Of a DNA stretch of 64,000 bases, positions 38,801-48,208 are shown piece after piece (the stretch's first letter is position 1; each line of letters starts with the position of its first letter). Source of the DNA: Manduca sexta (lineage: Eukaryota > Arthropoda > Insecta > Lepidoptera > Sphingidae). Location: contig NC_051135.1 in the NCBI RefSeq assembly GCF_014839805.1, forward strand, positions 11,163,291 through 11,227,290. The letters run 5' to 3'. The position numbers were made by a program, and so were the translations under genes. The notes under the pieces were generated by a model, which searched no databases, was not told the origin of the DNA, and was given only the letters and a program-made list of their open reading frames with translations.

Positions 38801-41800
38801 GATCATTGGGACAGCAAATGGCATTGAAGAACGCTTTCCATTCATCCAGTTACTTAAATTTGCAATACACGTAACACAACATCGGTGAGGTGCCCATTCT
38901 TTGTCTTGGTGACCGATAGTAAAACCAAAATAACTCTCGTATAACATCTTAACATTTTCTCTGATTACTCTTCTTTGTGTAGAAGTTGTAAACGAGCCAC
39001 ATATAAAACAAAATGAATCTGCAGAATTAACACAAGTACGTTTAGCGATTTTAGCCATTTTGAACTAAAAAAAAGTAAAAAGCTACTCGAATTCACCGAG
39101 AACAGCTCACGGAAAAGAGTTAAATGACAAGTGACAATCGTAATAAACGATTATTGACATTTATTTTAGTATCTACCCTCAATAAGAAATTAAAATGGTT
39201 CGAATCGTACTTAATTTGGGCGTATACCATACGTTTACATTTATAAAAAAAACCTGACGTGTAGGAGACTTTTGGTGATTATATTCGTTATCAGTAATGT
39301 TTAACTAGACAGAAAGTAAATGCAGTTACTCTGTTGCGAAATTTTGTAAAGTAGTGTAATCTCTATCTACCTTGACAACGACATCTTATCGTAGTAAATT
39401 TTATGCGGCTTATTGTTTAGTGGTGCGATATGACAAGGAAGCGACTTTTTTACTATTTATTGACTACACTTTTTTATGGCTAAATGATAAAAGAGCGGGT
39501 TGGATATATGTGTGTTGATTTTCATGGAGTATTTATAGAAACAGGCTTATTAGAAATATGAATATTAGGTTACATTAAATAAATCATTTCGACACCAATT
39601 TTGAGGTTGTATTGAGGCTTCTTCATCTCGACACTCATTTAAATTAAAAGCCAATGCAGACGGCGTTTTTGGCAAAATAAAATCCCGCGCATTCGTTTAT
39701 TGAAAATTCGGAATAAAATAATAATTGAAATGCAAAACTTTGTGAAAGTTTGGCACACAGATAGATTGAACCTTAGGTTACCATACACTTTACATATATT
39801 TTTTATACCGGTAGAGGTCTTGTTAGATCGGTGGAGCCGCGACCAACACCGAGCATTCCAACCATTTATTGTTCACTAGCTTTTGCCCGCGGCTCCGCCC
39901 GCGTTATAAAGTTTTTCGGGCTAAAGTTTTCCGTTATAAAAGTCACGCTATATATTTTCCCGAGAGCCTATGTTCTTCCCAGGGTCTCAAACTGTCTCCA
40001 TACCAAATTTTATCCTAATACGTTGGGTAGTTTTTGAGTTTAACACGTTCGGGAAGACCGATGCAGTGGGGACTTTGTTTTATGATATATTTTTGTAGAA
40101 CTTTTTAAGAGTGAACAATCCCGTCATACCTTATTGTTGCATAACTTTAACCGTTTACGCAGCGCACGCAACAGAAGCTCTCAAAACTAATAAATTGTCC
40201 CCGTTTTTGCATCATGTTTCATTACTGCTCCGCTCCTATTGGTCATAGCGTGACGATATATATAGCCTATAGCATTCCAGGAACAAAGGGCTGTCCAACA
40301 CAAAAATAATTATTCAGTTCAAACTCCTAGTTTCTGAGATTAGCCATTACTGCTCTGCTCCTATTAGTCATAGCGTGATGATATATAGCCTATAGCACTC
40401 CACGAACAAAAGGCTATCCAACGCAAAAAGAATTTTTCAGTTTGGACTGGTAGTTCCTGAGATTAGCCATTACTGCTCCGCTCCTATTGGGTATAGCGTG
40501 ATGATATATAGCCTATAGCACTCCACGAACAAAGGGCTATCCAACGCAAAAAGAATTTTTCAGTTCGGACCGGTAGTTCCTGAGATTAGCTATTACTGCT
40601 CCGCTCCCATTGGGTATAGCGTGATGATATATAGCCTATAGCACTCCACGAACATAGGGCTATCCAACGCAAAAAGAATTTTTCAGTTTGGACCGGTAGT
40701 TCCTGAGATTAGCGCGTTCAAACAAACAAACAAACAAACTCTTCAGCTTTATATAATAGTATAGATTAAGAAAATTATTACCTACACCTAGATAAAAAAG
40801 AAGTCGTGCATCTATTAAAGAATTTTAGAGCAACATTTAGTTTTTAGATGTGATGTGTTAAATAGTTACGATTATTATTAATAGTGAAAATTTACTTTCT
40901 ATTTTGAGCGTATCTCCAGGTGCGCACAAGATAGGGATGTTTGGATATTTTTAACCAATCATAACCATTAATAAGCATAGTTCCTAGATTATTCAAGGGC
41001 TTGATCCTGATTATCTATTGCCATAATTTTTTTTAGAAACAATAATAATACCTGAAAATGCAATTCAGCGTGACGAATGAACTGCCAACAGTCAGCCCGA
41101 ATATGCCAGACTTCAGATACAGTTTGAACTGTTCCATCATCTCTTTCTTGCCCAATTTTTTGCCCCGCATCAGGATTTGCAACTGAAACAAAAATATTAT
41201 GATACTATTTGAAGGTTTACAAAAAGGTTAACCAAATGGTTAGTGATATGCTAGTAATTGTTTATTTTTTTGACTGCAATGGTGGTGTACTTGTATTGTG
41301 TGCGCTGTACGACTTCCGCTCTGAGGTCCAAGGTTCGAATCATGCCACGGGCAAAAAATATTGTGACTGGGTTTTTCTGTCATAATAATTACTCAGTCAC
41401 AGATTGTAGACAGAAAGTTGACAGTGTTTTACATCTGTACCTCGGAAAGCACGTAAGGGCGACGATGATAGTGCACATGTATAATGTACACATGCATGTT
41501 CACATATATATCTATGTATGCACCAGTCAAAACTCCATTGAGATTGGCAGCTGTAGCCAGAATTCCGCTGTTATAGATATGGTAAATCTGAACAAATTGA
41601 CAATGACAACATGTGGGCTCCTTTTTATTCCGATAATTTCCTTTGGGTAAATTTGAATTATTTTAAGAGAAGCCATTGGCATCATACATATGATGTTATG
41701 GACCTCTGAGGTGATTTAGAGACTTCTGTATCAGGAACGTACACAATATTATCCAGTTAACATGGTATAATGAATTCTGAGTGTACCATAGTAATAAAAA

Positions 41801-44800
41801 TATATATTAAGGTACAGTAGTATTCATTCAGAATTTCATAACAAATAATGAATGCCAAATTAGGTATGTAATTCATCTTTTCCAATAAAAATATCATAAT
41901 TTTAGATTTATCTAAATTTTATTTTAAAAACAGATCATTACAGTACAAATTTTCCATCAATTTGTATCAGTATTGAATAGATAAAAGTAATTAAATGTTA
42001 ATCCCATTGATATCTCTCACAATTTCTTTATTATGTGAAATTGCAGAAAACACAACACTCTGTAGACATTTATTTGTCCAAAACGTGAGGGTGGCTCAAG
42101 GTACCAAACACTCACATAAAACCAACATGAAATGAAAGCTGCTTGTAGAATATCCCCGTATTACCAACAAATTATTTGAGCACACTGTTAGGGGAAATTT
42201 TATGAGACATAAGCAGCTACACTCAAAGGCGTCACCAAGGGGACGGAGAAGCAGCTGCTCCTCCCCCCTGGAGATTCTAAAATTATTATTATTATTATTA
42301 TTATTATATACATCAGGCAGGCAGTTGAAACAACTGATAATGCCCGTATCTCGCTATTACTACAGGTTTTCATTTGCAGCTAAGTAATTGTCCAGTCGGT
42401 TCTTAAACTGGTATATGTTTCCAGCTGTAACCACATGTTCTGGGAGTTTATTCCACGCTCTGACCACTCTATTACTCAAGAAGTGCTTGTGTGGATTATT
42501 GTTTGAGAAGCTGGTACGCAACTTTAAAGAATGGCCTCTTAGATGGCAATTTTCGTCGCGTGCGAAGATTTTGTGTTCAAAACTTTGAATGTCGTAATGT
42601 CCAGTTAGAATCTTGTACGTTTCGATCAGATCTCCACGGTCCCTACGATCCTTTAGGTTAGTGAGGCTCAACACCTTTAGGCGTTCTTCGTAACTACGTT
42701 GTTTCAAGATTCGTGGTATTTTTGTGAAATTGCGCTGTACCTTTTCCAGAAGTTCGATGTCCTTAACAAAATACGGGCTCCAGATCTGGAATGCATACTC
42801 CAGAATCGGTCTCACAAAGGTTTTGTGTTTCCGAAGTACCATGTCGGGTGTGAGATTTCCAAAGGCTTTTCTAATTAGACAAATAAGGGTCTTAGCTTTC
42901 TTTGTAATTGATGTTATATGTTCTTCCCACTTAAGATCCTCCGATATTTTCACTCCCAGGTCCGTCTGCACTTTGGTCTCAATCAGTGGAGTGGAATACA
43001 ACTTGTAAGTCAGACGAGGATTGCTTCTGCCTATATATAATACAGTGCATTTCGAGGCGTTAAGGTTTATAAGCCATTCCTTGGACCAGTTGGCTATTCT
43101 GTTTAGATCCTCTTGGAGGCGGTCATAGTCAATAAGTGGATTCCCAAATATTTTTGTGTCATCTGCAAAGATACTGACATTACATTTTAAGTGTTGTGGA
43201 AGATCAAAGGTGTACAGTATATACAGCACTGGGCCCAGAACTGAACCCTGTGGCACGCCACTGTGTATTGCTTGGTGTTCAGACATTGTGTCACCCACTC
43301 TCACCCGCAGGGTTCTGTCTCGTAGGAATGCCTCAATCCATGTTAATAATTTCCCACGTATTCCCACAAACTCTAGTTTGTGTAGAAGTCTTCTAGTTGG
43401 GACCTTGTCAAAAGCTTTTCGTAGTCTAGGTATATTACGTCGATGGGCTCTTTTTATTGAAGTGTTTAGTCCAGGATGATAGGCATGCAAGCAAATTGGA
43501 CACTGTGGAGCGATGCGGGCAGAAACCATGTTGTTGCTCAGGTATAATTTGGTGGTTGGCAAAGAAGTGTCTGATATGCTTAACTATAATTTTTTCCATT
43601 ACTTTACATACCACACTAGTCAAGCTGATAGGTCTGTAGTTTGATGGTTCCAATTTGCTTCCCTTTTGAAGATGGGTGTCACTGTCGCCGTCCTCCACAT
43701 ATCGGGTAGGATACCCGTGTCATATGATGTCTGCATTATTATTGCAAGACTGCCGGTAAGGTTACATTTTTTAAGTATTGATACAGGGATTTCATCTGGT
43801 CCCAGTGAAGAAGTTGTTTTCATATCTTTTATTGCTTGTTGTATTTTATCTTGAGTGAATATTATTTCATCAATGGAGTCTACCACTCTTTGTGATGAAT
43901 TCAAAATTGGTAGTGGATCTGGCGGCTCTATTTGGAAGACACTCGCAAAATGATCTGCAAATACAGTGGCAATTTCGTCGGGGTCGGTCACAGTTCTACC
44001 TTGTTTGTCGAGCAGGATGGATGGAATGCTTACCTTTGATGTTACTTGTTGCCTTATGTAAGAATAAAATTTTTTGGGGCCGGCATTTAGTATGTAATTT
44101 TCGTGCGTTAAGCGAGATTTTCTAATTTGGCTTGTTATTCTGTTATTTAGCTTCCTATATTCCTTGTAGTGTTCGTCAAACCCGGTCAGTACATATCTGT
44201 TCCATAGTGCGAGTTTGAGTTTTATTAGCTTTTTTATCTCTTTTGTGACCCATGGTTTATTCATTACGTGAAGGGTAATTGTAGTTCGTGGCACGTGTGC
44301 ATTTATAGCATCTCTAATTGCCGTGTGGATAGTCTCAAATTGGCTTCTTGCGCAGTTTTTATCTTTCAAAGAAGAAGGTAAACTTTCGCTTAGCTTTTCA
44401 TTAATTTTGTCAAAATCTGCTTTATTGATATTAAGTCTAGTTTTGGCTTCCTTATTTTGTTTTCTTACTTGTAGTTGTATGGATGCCAATAAACATGTGT
44501 GGTCGCTTTTACCAATAGGGGCGTAGTGCTCGACATTGGCTATTAGTGAGTTGTCGTTCGTTAAGATCAGATCTAGGAACGAAGGTTGGTTTCCTTGGCG
44601 AAACCTAGTGTGTTTGTTTATTATTTGGTGCAGGTTGCTACTCTTGTACCATTGTATAAAGTTATCTTCTCTTGGAGTGACGTATAAGCAATCCTTAAGA
44701 GGCCATCTAACTCCACCATAGTTGAAATCACCTATTACAACCACCGTATTATTCTCTGAAGCCAGGTTAAGTTGTTCAAGTAAATAATTGTCTTGCTCTA

Positions 44801-47800
44801 GTGTGGAATCCTGTCCCCTGTATAGTCCACATAGTAAAAATTTGCAATCTCCAATTTTAATTTCAAGCCAAAGGCATTCAGTAGCTTCATGTTTCTTGTT
44901 GTAGGTAATATTTAACTTGGTTGTCATAAATCTGGTTTTATTTGAAGCATAGATTGCTACTCCACCGCTACGTCTTCCAATCCGATCATCTCGATATATG
45001 TCGTAGCCAGGTATTTTTATCATTGAATCCGGTATGTTAGGTTTAAGCCATGTTTCAGTGATTATAATTAAAGTGGGTTTTAATGACTCCACTCTAGCAA
45101 TGAAAATATCGAGTTTAGAAGTTAGTGATTGGATGTTAGTATAAAGTATGGTAATCGTGACAAGTGTTCTTGAGAGAGGCTTCCTATTTGGGGGGCTCTT
45201 GCTAGTTGTTTGTTGCGTGTTTGTGGTTTTAATGTTGTTATTTGAAGTTAGTTTTTTTGAGTATTCTTCAAGATAGTGGGCTGTCTTCGAACATATTTTA
45301 TGGTGAGGTCTGTCTCGCCCTTATCAATGCGCTGTTTAAGTTCCTCTCGTAGATATTTAAGATACTCTTTTTGCATTGGAGTCAGGTCTGAAGTAATAGA
45401 CGAAGAATCGCTCAACTTGCTCTTGTTCCGTAGGACTGTTTGCCAAATGTTTACCAAAGACCTAAGTCTTTGACTTCACGTGCTTGATTAATCATTCCCA
45501 TACATCGAAACTCTAATGAATTTACCAATGCCATTCCTAACATTCAATAGACTTAATTACACTCTGCTCTATGTTATTGTTAAAGCGGGAGAGGGGGAAG
45601 CAACATGTGCTCTCAACTTTACGTACACTTCATACTTTTCTCATTCTCCATATCAACTCGAACCCCCTAGGCCATCAGCTGGTGACGCTGTTGGCTACAC
45701 TCCAGATTGCTGTCACAATATATCTGTAGTAGTCCACTTATTTACTGGCTATTATAATATTTATATTAAAAAATTTATTAGCCAAGAAAGAGCACTTAAA
45801 GTCAAGCATTCCATCTTGTTTGCCCATTTACGCAATATAGAATAAAGGAAAAAACTTGCTATTGACTATTATTAGCTTAACAATATATTAGGAGTGATAA
45901 TAGTTCTAAGTGTAAACAATGTGTTAAGAATTAGATCCTCAGAATATTTTGATTTACGTGACAAACAATTTTTTGTTCTATCACACAATTCCTAAACACC
46001 CTCCGATGAAATACTGTTAATAAATTCTGACAATGAATATAGACTGTCAGTAATAACCAGGACCGTAACTATTGGGAGGCATAACAGCAGAATGACAAAG
46101 GCTACCGGATCCAGAGGCCCCCAACTACTTGCATTGGGGTCTCAGTACACTGGCTTTATATTCAGGTTATAGCTTTAACAATAGCGTCGCTGGATTTCGC
46201 ACAGACGAGAGGCCCCATTTCTATATGTTACGCCACTGATAACACTGTTTAATATAATCCGTAATTCTTAATAAATAACGGCAAAATTTGTCTAAAGAGG
46301 GAACTTACAATATATACCATAGCGTAGAACTTGTAGCTTCCCTTGATGCAGCTAAGCAACATAGATGCGGTCGCATCAGTACACCTGGGCGTCCATGGAT
46401 GTATGAGATCGTTACAGGGCGAAGCACTACATGCTTTCTCGAACCACAGTTTACTTGCTTCTACCATGTTTAATTAATATATGTTCTTTATGCAGCACAA
46501 ACACACGCAACCAAATATATGACTGAACTTATTCAAATAAATAGAAGAACGCCGCGTTTAGAATTCACAAGCAACTATATTTTGGTTTGTTTTTATTGTG
46601 TTAAAGAGCTCTCATGATTGTTCTGTGTAAGTACTATGAGCGTAATATACTAAAAAGTCCATTCAATCGTCCACTGAACACCAAACTGTTCCAACCTCCC
46701 TGTTCCAAATCCCAACATAAAACTGTCAGTGTCAGCTTGACAGTCAAATAATATTAAAGAAACTGACATGATTGACACAAGTTACCACATAAAAAAAAAA
46801 CAAATCTAAAATATATTTCTCTCGTGCTGCTATAATATAGTATTATATGAATTTACTTATAATATAACTGTTATAAAAGCTTTAGAATTGGTGAGGTGTT
46901 GTTCGCCGTTTCGCCTGCATGGAAAATAATTTCCGATATAAAATCCCTAAATCATTGTAGGCATCCTTAGAGCAAATTAGCCACCGGGTCATAAGAATAT
47001 TGTATGTACAGTATGCAAACATAAAAAGATACATTTAAGGCGATACCTCAAGGTCCATTTTCATACATTTTGTTTCGGCTTTAATCTGAGTAACTAAACA
47101 AGTTTTGGCAAGTAAAGAATTTAAATTCACGTCTAGTTAGTGATTAGTTCTCGCAGTTGAAAGAAAAACGTAAAAATAATTAATAATCATGGATATTTCG
47201 GCCTTTAAAATTTCGTCATATTAATTTTTATATTTTTATATTTTATGAAAATGGACCTTTTTTTTTATTTATTTTTTTTTTTTTTTTACGTAGGTAAATC
47301 GTCAGTTGACTATGAAAATGGACCTTGATGTATCGCCTTAAGTACATAGTGTTCCATTAATTCCTACGTTTAAAAATTTTAACATATTTTATTGGTCAAT
47401 CAAATAGGGTTTTAAATAATTATATTGGGCTAGATTATGAATAATTACAAAGTACTACCACACTAAAAATATTGTTATACCTTGATCTTCGAAAATACGA
47501 CAGAGAATTTCTCAAAATAATACAAATTGAGAATGTTTTTTTTTTATTTTAGATTCAATTGACTGTGTTTGTTTTTGCAAAAAAGCCAAAAAATAAATAC
47601 GTATGAACATTTAAATAAACCCTTCCATAAATACAACAAACTATAATTAAAAAATGTACTTTGGACGAATTTTGTCGAGGAATACCAAGACTATTCTATT
47701 GAATGATACATATAGAAATAATGAAAATAAATAATGTGATGCTTTATCTTTATCTTTAAATGCTTATTAGTAATAATAATATTTTTTTTCAGCACCTTTC

Positions 47801-48208
47801 GTCCTTAAATATATTTTTTATATTTATTTGGTAATTTAAATTTAACTATCATTGACTTGTTGATACTGCTAATGCTGCTATTATACTATGTATATTACAC
47901 TTATATACTTATAAGTGATATGTAGACTTTTCAACAAATCTTCATTTGCCACACTTTACTTACTGCCGGATTCAGTATAATAACGTTGGCTCATGAAAAA
48001 AAAGTGAAACGTAAGTTTTAGAACAAAACAAAAGATTGTTACTTACTAGATATATAGGAGCATAAAACTTCAATGATCCTATAGTACAATTCTGTGCCAT
48101 TGATAAAAAAGCATCTACACAATTATTTGTCCAGGGATGTAATAATTCTGAACAGCTGGAATGAATCAATCCACAATTATTAACGACGTGTCTACTAAAT
48201 TCAACCAT
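26860..48208 (-). CDS. TMEM135: TMEM135 family membrane protein
   Basis: Nine coding exons per transcript on -: a first exon (48208-48047 or 46467-46309), then 41182-41052, 36304-36178, 32140-31989, 31638-31527, 30235-30083, 28930-28790, 27655-27489 and 26914-26860. Reading phases match at every junction, giving 398 or 399 residues (human TMEM135 is somewhat longer). The N-terminal Cys-rich block (HPW-T-x-x-C ... KFYA-x-x-YI) matches the TMEM135 N-terminal domain. The second half repeats the pattern: C-x-H-x-GPCINYVLKGTAQLFGVG, then KLGVFFGGYIGIYR and an LPAGLLAG helix. The end is ADQIQAAFVKKMLKYLN. Several hydrophobic helices are evident. By family knowledge TMEM135 is a multi-pass protein of peroxisomes and mitochondria tied to lipid balance and mitochondrial fission. 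Introns are very long and repeat-filled. It lies head-to-head with twin. Confidence 0.9.
26953..27230. mobile_element. MITE with about 65-bp inverted ends
   Basis: Lies in the last TMEM135 intron. The left arm contains cataaacgttatttatctaa and gtgataacaagtctgtttc; the right arm carries their inverted complements (gaaacagacttgttatcac and aagataaataacgtttat). The element ends near cctcctt / aaggagg. Non-coding. Confidence 0.8.
27277..27402 (+). mobile_element. SINE type A, 5'-truncated
   Basis: Matches only the body of the type A SINE: tctgctcaatatcagcc, tgctcgatatggcgataggc and ggcgaaaagtggatgca. The tRNA-like head is absent. Lies in a TMEM135 intron. Confidence 0.65.
27697..27990 (+). mobile_element. 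tRNA-derived SINE, type C
   Basis: The head gcggcgatagcctaattggt with the ccgcaggtttaaaaccc box is followed by a body with ttaacggtgaagaaaaaaca, catcgcgagaaacctg and agaagttctttata. This is a common moth SINE architecture. Lies in a TMEM135 intron. Confidence 0.7.
28500..28758. mobile_element. Foldback MITE with TTAA-type ends, copy 1
   Basis: The inverted ends are about 68 bp: ttaaggttatagcttaaggt at the left and its near-exact inverted complement ending accttaagctataacctta at the right. Inner blocks are cattttgtttcacctttaat and gggtaactaaacaa. The outermost bases are TTAA at the left and TTAG at the right. Lies in a TMEM135 intron. Confidence 0.8.
28931..28957 (-). repeat. TMEM135: GT repeat abutting a TMEM135 splice acceptor
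   Basis: On - about nine GT/TG units run directly into GCGCAG, the acceptor of the 28930-28790 exon. They replace the usual pyrimidine tract. Confidence 0.75.
29175..29500 (-). repeat. Dispersed repeat about 300 bp, copy 2
   Basis: Reverse-oriented relative of 18807-19110, with shared gacgttcgtgtctata and tgttcaagtgaataaat blocks on -. Lies in a TMEM135 intron. Confidence 0.7.
30285..30370 (+). mobile_element. SINE type C, 3' fragment
   Basis: Contains tctaatccctcttagtagtg and ggaagcccgtgccgaacag, the usual 3' part of type C SINEs. The head is absent. Confidence 0.55.
30551..30702. mobile_element. MITE, CGATCCCAAT-termini family, copy 3
   Basis: Best-kept copy, about 152 bp. The left end ccattttcaatacacgatcc and the right end gggatcgtttattaaaaatg-g are inverted complements with few changes. 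Lies in a TMEM135 intron. Confidence 0.75.
31254..31485 (+). mobile_element. tRNA-derived SINE, type A
   Basis: The head ctcgatggtgtagttgtttt and a B-box remnant (gtacgcatcccgggtcgg) are followed by the type A body and a 3' block ggtataaagtcgtgatgtgt. Lies in a TMEM135 intron. Confidence 0.65.
32141..36177 (-). other. TMEM135: TMEM135 intron, about 4 kb
   Basis: AT-rich. It includes degenerate LINE-tail-like stretches (33250-33470 with cgtatcacgcaaaaa and ctcacacgagcggaac; 34675-34725 similar) and a palindromic MITE at 35108-35262. The ORF at 34123-34416 on - has no recognisable motif and is treated as chance. Confidence 0.5.
35108..35262. mobile_element. Palindromic MITE with about 50-bp inverted ends
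   Basis: The left arm contains attggtgcaacatgtggac then cccgtgacgtgat; the right arm carries atcacgtcacgagat then gttgcaccaat. The arms are separated by an AT-rich loop of about 50 bases. Confidence 0.8.
37112..37330 (+). mobile_element. tRNA-derived SINE, type A
   Basis: The head ctcgataacgtagttgtttt is followed by a B box ccgggttcgaatcctggg, the body cccgatatggcg and the 3' end ccttcgggagtaaaggcatg-atgtgtg. Lies in a TMEM135 intron. Confidence 0.75.
37987..39058 (-). pseudogene. Repetitive cysteine-rich ORF, probably transposon-borne, frameshifted
   Basis: Starts MAKIAKRTCVNSADSFCFIC at 39058 and stays open to about 38230. It then continues in another frame (MGCRMSLKIHFLHSHLDFFP ... FHQDIITMEQRYQGRWDPGM ... 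DYKRKSPYAKK) to 37987. CX2C pairs occur at CFIC, CVTC and CYFC, suggesting a zinc-binding N-terminal region; a conserved YPDTSSATRPLPHSEELPIP segment follows. From memory this family occurs in many copies in insects, cnidarians and other animals, which suggests mobile DNA. No function is established, and I could not find terminal repeats around it. The frameshift near 38225-38250 makes this copy broken. It sits inside a TMEM135 intron on the same strand, so it could be mis-called as TMEM135 coding sequence. Confidence 0.6.
39870..40770 (+). mobile_element. LINE-tail-like dispersed element with internal tandem array
   Basis: Starts ctagcttttgcccgcggctc and ends with aaacaaacaaac, ctcttcagctttatat and agtatagatt. 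This start and end are very frequent in moth genomes and look like a non-coding 3' region of a non-LTR element or a derivative. Related fragments occur at 30935-30975 (reverse), 48915-49160 and 56585-56670. Confidence 0.6.
40221..40713 (+). repeat. Four tandem copies of a 123-125 bp unit
   Basis: Units start at 40221, 40346, 40469 and 40592, each with attactgct-c and ending gttcctgagattagc (first copy gtttctgagattagc). The last three are nearly identical and the first is more diverged. Confidence 0.9.
41270..41570 (+). mobile_element. tRNA-derived SINE, type B
   Basis: The head tggtggtgtacttgtattgt is followed by a B box aaggttcgaatcatg and a body shared with 15747-16100 (ttgtgactgggtttttctgt, ttactcagtcacag, cctcggaaagcacgtaa). 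Confidence 0.7.
42281..45475 (-). mobile_element. CR1-group non-LTR retrotransposon, decayed
   Basis: About 3.2 kb on - inside a TMEM135 intron, ending in an (AAT)n tail at 42281-42307 rather than poly-A. A short 3' UTR follows the ORF stop at 42360-42362. The 5' boundary is uncertain and no gag-like ORF1 is seen, so it is probably 5'-truncated or lacks ORF1. GC content is close to the host's, unlike the 5.5-11.8 kb LINE. Confidence 0.85.
42360..45457 (-). pseudogene. CR1-group LINE ORF2: endonuclease / reverse transcriptase, broken
   Basis: The endonuclease part shows LYTNIQSLTSKLDIF, IIITETWL, DDRIGRRSGGVAIY, VVVIGDFNYGGVRWP and IGKSDHTCLL. The reverse transcriptase shows SNYRPISLTSV, QHGFCPHRSTVSNL, KAFDKVPTRRLLHKL (motif A), SGVPQGSVLGPVLY (motif B) and SIFADDTKIFG (catalytic FADD). 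The C-terminal signature RVVRAWNKLPEHVV ends the protein at 42360. The frame shifts near 45290, near 43685 and twice near 43430-43460 (losses of single A residues in A runs). A leader segment MVNIWQTVLRNKSKLSDSSS lies at 45457. The copy is inactive. Confidence 0.85.
46309..46467 (-). CDS. TMEM135: TMEM135 alternative first coding exon, proximal
   Basis: 53 codons starting MVEASKLWFEKACSASPCND and ending KFYAMVYI, then the donor ATT|GTAAGT in phase 0. It is a paralogue of 48047-48208: both begin MVE, have spaced cysteines, LIHPWT/LLHPWT, a C-x-DA block and K-G/GS-x-KFYA. It splices in frame to 41182. The two first exons imply two promoters about 1.7 kb apart. Confidence 0.85.
47035..47341. mobile_element. 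Foldback MITE with TTAA ends, copy 2, carrying a nested insertion
   Basis: Lies between the two TMEM135 first exons. The ends are ttaaggcgatacctcaaggt and accttgatgtatcgccttaa, inverted complements with one difference, flanked or ended by TTAA. The left arm matches 28500-28758 over about 175 bases. The right arm is shortened and split by a LINE fragment (47260-47310). Confidence 0.85.
47260..47310 (-). mobile_element. Minimal LINE 3'-end insertion (R1-clade family of 5.5-11.8 kb)
   Basis: Insert of 51 bp: an interrupted poly-T (poly-A on -) plus about 24 bases, acgtaggtaaatcgtcagtt then gac. These are identical to the 3' tip of the full-length LINE at 5550-5573. Perfect 16-bp duplications tatgaaaatggacctt flank it at 47244-47259 and 47311-47326. 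Confidence 0.9.
48047..48208 (-). CDS. TMEM135: TMEM135 alternative first coding exon, distal
   Basis: 54 codons starting MVEFSRHVVNNCGLIHSSCS and ending KFYAPIYL, then the donor CTA|GTAAGT in phase 0. KFYAPIYL is closer to the vertebrate TMEM135 form (x-IYAPLYL) than the proximal exon, so this may be the ancestral start. It splices in frame to 41182 by skipping 46467-46309. Confidence 0.85.

Larger units (their letters stand above)
36305..41051 (-). other. TMEM135: TMEM135 intron, about 4.7 kb
   Basis: Contains a retroposon fragment near 36510-36560 (ctcctgatggtaagtatag), a SINE at 37112-37330, the cysteine-rich repetitive ORF at 37987-39058 and a LINE-tail-like region with a 123-bp tandem array (39870-40770). 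Confidence 0.6.
41183..46308 (-). other. TMEM135: TMEM135 intron before common exon 41182-41052
   Basis: Holds a type B SINE (41270-41570), the CR1-group LINE (42281-45475) and a dispersed fragment near 46050-46240 (gaccgtaactattgggaggc, ggccccatttctatatg). The ORF at 45516-45845 on + has no recognisable motif and is treated as chance. Confidence 0.55.

Noticed and set aside
42281..42307. ATT microsatellite as an independent repeat
   Set aside because: It directly follows the CR1-group LINE 3' UTR and is best explained as that element's tail.
47260..47290. Long T run read as a transcription terminator
   Set aside because: It is the poly-A tail of a reverse-oriented LINE fragment, proven by the 16-bp duplication on both sides.
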